From: Dehalococcoidia bacterium
GTDB lineage: Bacteria; Chloroflexota; Dehalococcoidia; JAENJB01
Reading direction: 5' to 3'
NCBI GenBank assembly: GCA_016844565.1
Contig: JAENJB010000020.1
Span: 1-29,416, forward strand
DNA length: 29,416 nucleotides
A program made the position numbers and the translations under genes. Positions 23,470-29,416 of the stretch are shown here, piece by piece. The notes under the pieces are model-generated. The model was not told the origin of the DNA. It did no database searches and saw nothing but the letters and a program-made list of their open reading frames with translations. Within the stretch, counting starts at the first letter, position 1, and every line of letters starts with the position of its first letter.

Positions 23470-24582
23470 CTACGCCTCGCTCCGGGGGTCGAAGGCATCC
23501 CTCATGCCGTCGCCCAGGAAGTTGAAGGCCAGCACCGTCAGGAAGAGCACGATTCCGGGCTCCACCGCTATCCACCAGGCCGTATCCAGGGCACGCTGCC
23601 CGGCGCTCAAAGTGCGCCCCCAGCTGGCCACTGTGGGGTCTCCGAGCCCGATGAAGCTGAGGGCCGACTCCGCCACGATGATGCCCGGGATAGATAAGGT
23701 GGCAATGACTATGATAGTACTCACCGTATTGGGGATGAGATGACGGAAGACGATTCGCGTCCCGCTGGCGCCCAATGCCCTGGCCGCGACCACGAAGTCT
23801 CTGGTGCGCAGGGAGAGGGCCTCGCTGCGCACCAGCCGGGCAGTGCCCGTCCAGCCGGTCAGGCCAATGGCGAGGATGATCAGTTCGAGGCTCTGGCCGA
23901 AGCGATAGACGATGAAGATGAGCAGGAGAAAGAATGGGAAAGTCATCATGATATCGGTGAAGCGCATCAGGGCATTGTCCACCCATCCCCCCAGATACGC
24001 CGACACTATGCCCAGGACCACCCCCAGGAAGATGGCGATGCCGGTGGCCAGCAGGCCCACCTGCAAGGAGACCCTGGCGCCGGAGACCAGCATGGCCACC
24101 ATGTCCCGCCCCTCTCCGTCGGTACCCAGGGGATGCGACCAGGTACCCGGTGTCTCCTTGGTTACAATCTGGCCCGTCGTGATGTCGAAGGTGAACTGCT
24201 CCGTGCTGAAGCCCACCGGAGGCAGACTCTTCTCCTTGAAGTTCACACGGGTGGGATCGGCGGTCAAGAACGGACCGACAAGCGCCACGGCGACCAGCAA
24301 GAAGATGAAGCCCAGCCCCAGCAGGGCAAGCCGGTGCCTCCTGGTCCGCTCCCAGTAATACCGCGTCAGCCGGCGACTGGAATAGAGCGGGGGCAGGGCG
24401 TAGAACAGGAGCAAGAGGAGGAACAGGAGATAGGCGTACGCCGTCGGCGGCAGAATCCGGCCCTCTGTGGCCAAGTCCACGCCAAGCAGGACCAGGTAAA
24501 GGAGAAAGGCAAGCAAGAAAATACGGCGCCGGTAGCGGAGCACCAACTCCATCAGCGTGACAGGCGGGCGGGAATCAGACAT
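23470..24582 (-). CDS. ABC transporter permease (OppC/DppC-like) with N-terminal extension
   Basis: A 370-residue permease from ATG 24582 (MSDSRPP). An in-frame start at 24627 is rejected because its extra residues derive from a family C repeat. The BPD_transp_1 core has HPLGTDGEGRDM, the long loop before the ABC-binding EAA region (EALSLRTRDFVVAARALGAS) and a C-terminal NFLGDGMRDAFDPR, as in OppC. Ahead of the standard first membrane helix (about 85-105) are two further hydrophobic segments (about 20-36 and 47-64), not usual in OppC. It pairs with the OppB-like permease. Confidence 0.92.
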   Translation of the reverse strand: MSDSRPPVTLMELVLRYRRRIFLLAFLLYLVLLGVDLATEGRILPPTAYAYLLFLLLLLFYALPPLYSSRRLTRYYWERTRRHRLALLGLGFIFLLVAVALVGPFLTADPTRVNFKEKSLPPVGFSTEQFTFDITTGQIVTKETPGTWSHPLGTDGEGRDMVAMLVSGARVSLQVGLLATGIAIFLGVVLGIVSAYLGGWVDNALMRFTDIMMTFPFFLLLIFIVYRFGQSLELIILAIGLTGWTGTARLVRSEALSLRTRDFVVAARALGASGTRIVFRHLIPNTVSTIIVIATLSIPGIIVAESALSFIGLGDPTVASWGRTLSAGQRALDTAWWIAVEPGIVLFLTVLAFNFLGDGMRDAFDPRSEA

Positions 24583-24600
24583 ACCTGATCCTCTCACTTC

Positions 24601-24689
24601 ACCCTCTCCCATAACCTCTCCCGTCAAGAGAGAGGGAAAGACTGATGGATTGCTTCGTCATCCCCTTTCGGCGGACTCCTCGCAATGAC
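24601..24689. repeat. Intergenic repeats, family C followed by family A
   Basis: A family C element (ACCCTCTCCC ... GTCAAGAGAGAGGG, 24601-24638) is followed by a family A half (GGATTGCTTCGTC ... CTCCTCGCAATGACG, 24646-24690). They fill the 149-base spacer between the two permease genes. Confidence 0.7.
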
Positions 24690-24731
24690 GGAACGGGCTG
24701 GGGTGGGAGAGAGAAAGGATGGGGATAGGAA

Positions 24732-25694
24732 TTACACATACCTGATCCTCGGGTCAAGGTAAGTGTAGATAATATCGGTCACCAGGTTGGTGACCAGCAC
24801 CAGGAAAGCGCCGATGAGGGTCACCGCCACCACCACCGGATAGTCGTCGGCGAAGATGGCGTTGAAGGAGATCCTGCCCAAGCCCGGTATGCCGAAGACT
24901 ATCTCGGTCAGGTAGGCTCCGCCGAAGACGATGGCTCCCAGATCGAAGAGTATGATGGTGATGATGGGCAGCATGGCGTTGCGGAAGACGTGCTTCAGGA
25001 TGACCGTTCTCTCCGGCACGCCTTTGGCCCGCGCCGCGGTCACGAAGTCCAGCCTTAGGTTGTCCAGCGTGGACGAACGGGCATAGCGGGTATAGCCCGC
25101 CATCATCCCGGTGCTCAAGGTGAACACCGGCAGGACCAGCGCCTCCAGATTAGCCAGGGAGAAGATGGGCAAGCCGGTATCATAGTAGGTCTTGAACCAG
25201 CCCAGTTTGACGCCGAAGACCAGGATGAGCATTATCCCCAGCCAGAAGTTGGGGATGGATATGCCGACGAAGGAGAGGAAGGTCGCCAGGTAGTCCGTCC
25301 GCGTGTGTTGCTTGACCGCGGAGTAAATACCGATGGCGATACCGAAGAAGCTGGCGAGCAGGAAGCTGAGCAAGATGAGCTGGGCGGAGTAAATCCAGTG
25401 CCGCGCCAGAAGCTCCATCACCGGCATGGAGGTGCTGGTGGACCATCCCCAGTCGCCGCGCACCAGATTGACCAGGTAGTCCCAGTACTGCTCGTACAGC
25501 GGCTTGTTCAGGCCATAGCGTGCCTCGATATTGGCAATGACTTCCGCCACATTCCCGCCCCGGGCGGCGATGTTGGCCAGGTACTTATCGGCAGGCGAGC
25601 CGGGCCCCAGACGCAGCAGGACGAAGGTCACGGTGAGGACGCCCCAGGCAATGACTAAAGTATAGGCTAACCTCTTGATTATGTAGTTTCTCAA
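24732..25694 (-). CDS. ABC transporter permease (OppB/DppB-like)
   Basis: An intact 320-residue permease. The N-terminal helix MRNYIIKRLAYTLVIAWGVL and the RLGPGSPADKYL segment are typical of OppB. The EAA loop is FVTAARAKGVPERTVILKHVFRNA and the C-terminus is DIIYTYLDPRIRYV. About six membrane helices are predicted. It follows the binding protein gene after a repeat-filled gap and forms the translocation channel with the OppC-like protein. Confidence 0.95.
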   Translation of the reverse strand: MRNYIIKRLAYTLVIAWGVLTVTFVLLRLGPGSPADKYLANIAARGGNVAEVIANIEARYGLNKPLYEQYWDYLVNLVRGDWGWSTSTSMPVMELLARHWIYSAQLILLSFLLASFFGIAIGIYSAVKQHTRTDYLATFLSFVGISIPNFWLGIMLILVFGVKLGWFKTYYDTGLPIFSLANLEALVLPVFTLSTGMMAGYTRYARSSTLDNLRLDFVTAARAKGVPERTVILKHVFRNAMLPIITIILFDLGAIVFGGAYLTEIVFGIPGLGRISFNAIFADDYPVVVAVTLIGAFLVLVTNLVTDIIYTYLDPRIRYV

Positions 25695-25795
25695 CGGCTC
25701 ACCCCGAAAAGGCTGTCAACACAAAGGGTGTTGCTGAGGGACTCAGTCCCTCAGCAGAGGAACAGCACGCCTCTTCCCTCGAACATGACAGTTCT

Positions 25796-25906
25796 GTCAT
25801 TCCCGCGAAACCTGTCCTCGCGAAAGCGGGGAGCGGGAATCCAGTCCCGGTGGAATAGGGATGCCGGACTCCTCCCCCTGGATTCCGGCTCGGGGGCCGG
25901 AATGAC
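25796..25906. repeat. Intergenic hairpin repeat, family D (GTCATTCCCGCG ... CCGGAATGAC)
   Basis: The outer arms GTCATTCCCG and CCGGAATGAC enclose GCGGGAATCC opposed by GGATTCCGGC. It lies in the 238-base spacer between the binding-protein and OppB-like genes. No gene is visible there. A partial relative is at 17723-17766. Confidence 0.75.
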
Positions 25907-25932
25907 ATTTTCGTAAGGGGGCGAAGTCTGCC

Positions 25933-27651
25933 CTACTGAAAATACCAGGTGTGGAAGTTCCAGCCCATGTTGATGCCCGGCACGATGCCCGTCACCCTCT
26001 TCGAAATGCCGCCGATGCCCCTCGGAAAGGTCAGAAAATCAACCGGCTGCTCATCCGCTATGATGGCGGAGATCTCCTGGTACATGGCCTTACGGGCCTT
26101 GGGGTCAAGGGCTTCCTTGGACTTCACGCGGCGGAATAGCTGGTCCATCTTCTCGTTGAAGTAGCCGAAGGCGTTCAGGCCGCCTTTGGTGGTGAAGAAG
26201 ACCTCCTGGCCGGATGGCGCGATAGGATTGGTGCTGAAGCCCAGGACCAGCAGGTCCCAGGACTCCTGGCTCACCGCCCTGGGCCCGTTGTTGAAACCGG
26301 GCTCCTGGTCCGTACCGGGCTCCTTGTTTCTCAAGTAGTTGCCGAGCAGTGTAGCGAAGGGCACCAACTTGAGGTCCACCTCTATGCCCATATCGGTAAG
26401 CTCCTGCTTGATCAGCGCCGCCATCTTCTCCCGGGTCTCGTTACCTACGTTGGTGGTCAGGACCAGCTTCAGAGGCTTCCCGTCCTTGCCCGTCACCTGG
26501 AACGAGCCGTCAGCCTTCTTCGTTCCATAGCCGGCCTTGACCAGCATCTCCCTGGACTTCTCTTTGTTGTAGAGCGGCCCGACGCCATACTTGGTCACAC
26601 CCTCCTCCGTATACCACGGGGACACCTTGGGAAGGAAACTGAAGGCCGGCTCGCCGAAGCCGAGCAGGATATCTTTAACAATAGTCTCCTTGCTGATGGC
26701 CATGGAGATGGCCTGGCGGACCTCTTTCTGGCGCAGGCCCTCCCAGCCGTTGCTCCGCATGTTGAAGGCCAGAAACTCATAGCCGCTCGTCGGAGTGGTA
26801 TATACATTGAGTTCCGGCAGCTTCATAAACTTGGCCACCTGCGGCGGGTCAACTGCGCTTGAGGTGATGTCTCCCGCCTCCAGGGCCGCCATGCGGGCCG
26901 CCGGGGTGCCGAACAGCTTGATGACGTACTTCTGGAAGAACGGGGTGCCCTTGTCTTCTCTGGACAGATAGAAATCCGGGTTGCGCGAAACCACAAACTT
27001 GTCGTTGCGGACCCACTCCTCGAACTTGAAGGGGCCGAGGTTGCCCGTGTAGGTCAGCTTGTTGAACTCCTCGGCCTCGGTGAAGGCCTTGACATTCCCT
27101 TCGTATTTCTGGGCGATGTTCTTGGGATAAGGAGTCAGGCCCATGAGCGCATTGTCCATGAACTCCGGCTCCACCGTCTTCCGAGTGATGGTGAAAGTGG
27201 TGGCGTTCACCACCTTCGGTTCTACAAACACGCTCTTCCCATCCACCTCCTCCTGCCAGTCGCTCTGATAGGTATAGTTCAACCAGTCGGAGAACATCAG
27301 GTTCTTCAGTGTATAGACGTAGTCCTCAGCAGTCACCGAGGTGCCGTCGCTCCACTTCAGGTAGTCCCTGATGGTAATGGTGTAGACCAGACCGTCCGGA
27401 GAGACCTCGATGGGCTTGGCCGCATGCCTGACGTGCACCTTGAAGTCATTGTCGTAGGAGGCCAGAGAGTCCAGTGTCTGCCCGGCGTAGGAAAACGACG
27501 CGCTGTCAGCGGCGATCAGCCAGTTCAGAGTCTCAGCGTCGCCGGCCGAGGTCCCCGTGGTGTATGTGCCCTCGGCCTGGCGGGCCGCCGCCTGGCACCC
27601 GCTAACCACAAACGCAACCGACAAGAGAATCGCGAGAAGTTTCGTCTTCAC
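25933..27651 (-). CDS. Peptide-type ABC transporter substrate-binding lipoprotein (SBP_bac_5 family)
   Basis: A 572-residue family 5 binding protein. GTG 27651 is chosen as start: it follows a GGAGGTG site and gives VKTKLLAILLSVAFVVSGC, a lipoprotein signal with the cysteine at residue 19. A longer frame from 27750 is rejected because it would bury that signal. Typical family blocks are DAETLNWL near the mature N-terminus, DYLKWSDGTSVTAEDYVYTLK, and KEVRQAISMAISKETIV. The protein is expected to be lipid-anchored outside the membrane and to capture the transported compound. First gene of the importer unit. Peptide is the default cargo; the family also handles other solutes. Confidence 0.94.
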   Translation of the reverse strand: MKTKLLAILLSVAFVVSGCQAAARQAEGTYTTGTSAGDAETLNWLIAADSASFSYAGQTLDSLASYDNDFKVHVRHAAKPIEVSPDGLVYTITIRDYLKWSDGTSVTAEDYVYTLKNLMFSDWLNYTYQSDWQEEVDGKSVFVEPKVVNATTFTITRKTVEPEFMDNALMGLTPYPKNIAQKYEGNVKAFTEAEEFNKLTYTGNLGPFKFEEWVRNDKFVVSRNPDFYLSREDKGTPFFQKYVIKLFGTPAARMAALEAGDITSSAVDPPQVAKFMKLPELNVYTTPTSGYEFLAFNMRSNGWEGLRQKEVRQAISMAISKETIVKDILLGFGEPAFSFLPKVSPWYTEEGVTKYGVGPLYNKEKSREMLVKAGYGTKKADGSFQVTGKDGKPLKLVLTTNVGNETREKMAALIKQELTDMGIEVDLKLVPFATLLGNYLRNKEPGTDQEPGFNNGPRAVSQESWDLLVLGFSTNPIAPSGQEVFFTTKGGLNAFGYFNEKMDQLFRRVKSKEALDPKARKAMYQEISAIIADEQPVDFLTFPRGIGGISKRVTGIVPGINMGWNFHTWYFQ

Positions 27652-27672
27652 CGGACCAACACCTCCGTGACA

Positions 27673-27684
27673 GCTCCTAGGAGC
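27673..27684. promoter_or_regulatory. 12-base palindrome in the importer leader
   Basis: GCTCCTAGGAGC is a perfect palindrome about 22 bases upstream of the GTG start, within the predicted leader. It could be an operator or a small RNA hairpin near the ribosome site. Function is not known. Confidence 0.3.
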
Positions 27685-27700
27685 ACTGGCGCGACCAGAG

Positions 27701-27718
27701 TCCCAGAGCATACTGGGA
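27701..27718. promoter_or_regulatory. Operator-like inverted repeat at the importer transcription start
   Basis: TCCCAG, a 6-base spacer and CTGGGA form a dyad overlapping the predicted transcription start (about 27715) of the minus-strand promoter. The position fits a repressor site, but no regulator gene is adjacent. Confidence 0.35.
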
Positions 27719-27721
27719 GCG

Positions 27722-27750
27722 ATTTTAAGGTATCCAGAAAAGTATTGCAA
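27722..27750 (-). promoter_or_regulatory. Promoter for the ABC importer operon
   Basis: On the minus strand TTGCAA (27745-27750), a 17-base spacer and TAAAAT (27722-27727). The leader to the GTG start is about 64 bases. The -35 hexamer is self-complementary and is also usable by the divergent promoter. Confidence 0.5.
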
Positions 27751-27773
27751 AAAAGACTGTCAGCGGTTAACAT
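27745..27773 (+). promoter_or_regulatory. Divergent promoter for the isochorismatase-fold gene
   Basis: TTGCAA (27745-27750), a 17-base spacer and TAACAT (27768-27773) on the plus strand. The -35 hexamer is shared with the importer promoter on the other strand. The -10 match is only four of six. Confidence 0.4.
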
Positions 27774-27807
27774 TGCCTCATAGTTCGAGTGGGAAAAGGA
27801 GGGTTCG

Positions 27808-28464
27808 ATGGTTAAACTGGAGGAACTGGTCCGGCCCGGGCAAGCAGCCATACTGGTGATAGACGTCCAGAACGACTTCTGCCACCCCGAGGGTGGACAG
27901 GGCAAACGGGGCATGTATATCGAGCCCTGCACCGCCGTCGTGCCCAGCATCCTAAGACTCATAGACGAGGGGCGAAAGGCGGGCGTGCCGGTCATCTTCA
28001 TTCGAAACGGCCATAACAAGTGGACGCGCTCCGAGGCATGGAGGAACAAGAAAGGGACGGGTTCGTCGAAGTTCCCTCCCATTTGCGAAGAGGGCACCTT
28101 CGGCGCCGAGTTCTACAGGATCAAGCCCCTGCCGGGTGAGTGCATCGTCATCAAGTACCGGTTCAGCGGCTTCATCGGCACCAATCTCGACCTGGTCCTG
28201 AGGAACGCCGGAATCAAGACCGTCATCATGAGCGGCGTCACCACCAACACCTGCGTCGAGTCCACCGCCCGCCAAGCCTTCATGCTCGATTACAACGTGG
28301 TCTTCCTGAGCGACTGCACCGCCACGCACAAGGTTGAGGAGCACGAGGCCACTTTGCACAACATCGAGCTGAACTTCGGCTTTGTCCACTCCTCGGACCA
28401 CCTGTTCAGGATCTGGGCTGCTCTACCCTCCGGGAAAGTGAAGGTCGGCGCAGCCAGGGGCTGA
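27808..28464 (+). CDS. Isochorismatase-fold cysteine hydrolase
   Basis: A 218-residue member of the isochorismatase/nicotinamidase-like cysteine hydrolases. The catalytic triad is visible: Asp19 (LVIDVQNDF), Lys116 (VIKYRFSGF) and Cys149 (GVTTNTCVESTARQAF), with the cis-peptide loop SGVTT. These enzymes cleave amide or related bonds in small molecules (nicotinamide, carbamates, ureidoacrylate). The product most resembles RutB- or carbamoylsarcosine-hydrolase-like proteins, but the substrate is not determined. An AAAAGGAGG site precedes the ATG. It is divergent from the ABC importer, suggesting shared control and possibly the same substrate pathway. Confidence 0.92.
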   Translation: MVKLEELVRPGQAAILVIDVQNDFCHPEGGQGKRGMYIEPCTAVVPSILRLIDEGRKAGVPVIFIRNGHNKWTRSEAWRNKKGTGSSKFPPICEEGTFGAEFYRIKPLPGECIVIKYRFSGFIGTNLDLVLRNAGIKTVIMSGVTTNTCVESTARQAFMLDYNVVFLSDCTATHKVEEHEATLHNIELNFGFVHSSDHLFRIWAALPSGKVKVGAARG

Positions 28465-28473
28465 ACCTTCCTT

Positions 28474-28648
28474 GTCATTCTGAGGGAGCGCAGCAACCGA
28501 AGAATCTATCCCCCGCGGTCCCTTCTATCATTGCGAGGCACGAAGTGCCGAAGCAATCCGTAATCCTCTCTCCCCTGGAGGGAGAGATTTAGAGGGGGGG
28601 GAGCCATCTCCAGTAGTTCACCCTCTCCCTAACCCTCTCCCCTCAGGG
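28474..28648. repeat. Composite intergenic repeats: families B, A and C in series
   Basis: A family B half (GTCATTCTGAG ... GAAGAATC, 28474-28506) is followed by family A (TCATTGCGAGG ... GAAGCAATCCG, 28528-28560), then family C (CTCTCTCCCCTGGAGGGAGAG near 28565-28587, and CCCTCTCCCCTCAGGGGAGAGGG near 28635-28657). The end of the next minus-strand gene reads into the last hairpin. Confidence 0.75.
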
Positions 28649-29339
28649 GAGAGGGAAACCGCTTGAGTCGCCTCAGATAACCCCAGCAGAGGCCCTCCAG
28701 CAGGACGGCCTCCACGAGCGTGGCCAGGGTCACGAATAGGGTGGCATCGTAAAAGAATCCCTGGGGCACCAGTCTGATGAGGTAGTCCGTCGCCGGATCC
28801 AGCATCCAGAACTCATTGGAGAAGCTCAGCAGGTGGAACTGGAGGAAGAGCCAGTCAAATCCGACGAGAGTTACTAGACCGAAGGCAAATATCAAGGCCA
28901 GCGTGAGCCCGGCCCCGAAGAGGCCCGCCCGGGCCAGAGCGCGTCCGAAACCCCTGCCCCCCCACCACCGGGCAAGGACCACAAAAAGCAGGACGTAGGC
29001 CAGCAACCCCAGGCGCAGGCGGCGGCCGAACTGAATCAGCTCTTTCACATCCCGCAGGTGGACCTTCTCCCGCTCATTGAAGAGCTCAAACTCCCGGCCG
29101 TCCTTTATCACCCTGACATCAACCGGCTCTTCCGCTGAATCGAAATAGCGGACCAGCCCGGCGGCGGCTTTGGACAGCTCCTGTAGCTCTATTCCCGTAG
29201 TCTGGTCTACCCCGTACTTGCTGAAACCATACCTGTAGAGACTGACCTCTCACACCGCCCAGAGCAAGCTGCTCACCATCAGCAGCACCGGCAGCGCCAG
29301 CACCACCAGCACCTGAAAGGGGATAAGAAGCTTGGTCAT
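28629..29339 (-). pseudogene. DUF1461 (TIGR01906-type) integral membrane protein with in-frame TGA
   Basis: From ATG 29339 the frame reads MTKLLIPFQVLVVLALPVLL and on to SSLLWAV, then meets TGA at 29250-29252. It continues in the same frame with EVSLYRYGFSKYGVDQTTGI, the family hallmark, and LREVKELIQ-like sequence before three further membrane segments. Without the stop the gene is 236 residues with four membrane helices, the family layout. A shorter frame begins at 29111. The C-terminal FPSPLRGEG is encoded by a family C repeat, so the original stop may have been overwritten. Whether the TGA is a real nonsense mutation or a base error cannot be told here. Function of the family is unknown. 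Confidence 0.8.
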
Positions 29340-29367
29340 TAGTCCACCATCAGCACGAATGAAAATC

Positions 29368-29373
29368 ATTATA
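29368..29373 (-). promoter_or_regulatory. Possible -10 element for the DUF1461 gene
   Basis: A perfect TATAAT on the minus strand lies 28 bases upstream of the ATG at 29339. No convincing -35 hexamer is found at 16-18 bases, so this is tentative. The remaining bases to 29416 show no gene. Confidence 0.35.
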
Positions 29374-29416
29374 GCTTATTTTCAGGCCCTTTCGCTGACG
29401 AATAGCCGGGTGGCTT

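Noticed and set aside
29250..29252. TGA read as tryptophan or selenocysteine
   Set aside because: TGA is used as a normal stop elsewhere in the window, and no SECIS hairpin was recognised; a base error or nonsense mutation is simpler.

Overview
The window is a GC-rich, densely coded bacterial chromosome segment. It is most likely from a strictly anaerobic Chloroflexota lineage close to Dehalococcoidia. That placement is an inference. It rests on a short ThiC ending in CSMCGEYC, an EF-Tu with a four-cysteine insert, a DUF1461 (TIGR01906-type) membrane protein, a Thi4-type thiazole synthase, and intergenic spacers filled with short hairpin repeats. Nothing in the sequence proves the taxon. I see no phage, integrase, transposase, CRISPR array or rRNA gene.

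Layout. (1) 1-2140, minus strand: a Tat-exported DUF1800/DUF1501 pair. (2) 2508-5076, minus: a MrfA/YprA-type DEAH helicase with a zinc-binding C-terminus, downstream of a DUF503 gene. (3) 5271-9142, plus: translation and transcription core, tRNA-Thr(UGU), tRNA-Tyr(GUA), tRNA-Thr(GGU), tuf, rpmG, secE, nusG, rplK and a broken rplA. rplJ and rplL, expected next, are absent. (4) 9412-14031, plus: thiamin region with promoter, TPP riboswitch and terminator, then thiC, thi4, a DUF6775-like gene and cinA. (5) 14164-15525, plus: speD and speB for polyamine synthesis. (6) 15580-18483, plus: a site-2 protease with CBS domains, an amidohydrolase-fold protein without the usual metal ligands, and a membrane protein. 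(7) 18480-19150, minus: a VapBC-type toxin-antitoxin pair. (8) 19239-27651, minus: a complete peptide-type ABC importer (binding lipoprotein, two permeases, two ATPases), followed by a fumarate-reductase-like flavoprotein and a 2x[4Fe-4S] ferredoxin. (9) 27808-28464, plus: an isochorismatase-fold hydrolase, divergent from the importer. (10) 28629-29339, minus: a DUF1461 membrane protein with an in-frame stop.

Two themes stand out. First, six genes are disrupted by indels or a stop. Three of them lack an internal block as well as being frameshifted: rplA, the DUF1800 gene and the flavoprotein. One ATPase carries a 44-bp imperfect tandem duplication over its Walker A motif. Because rplA should not be dispensable, assembly or consensus error is the first explanation to test. 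Second, almost every intergenic space carries one of four recurring hairpin repeat families, sometimes nested. One of them supplies a promoter -35 hexamer.

The most interesting functional idea is the linkage of thi4 (which makes an ADP-thiazole from NAD) to cinA, whose N-terminal domain family has ADP-ribose pyrophosphatase activity. CinA could provide the poorly defined ADP-thiazole cleavage step. The Thi4 also has a cysteine at the position of the sacrificial sulfur donor of the yeast enzyme, which is unexpected for an anaerobe.
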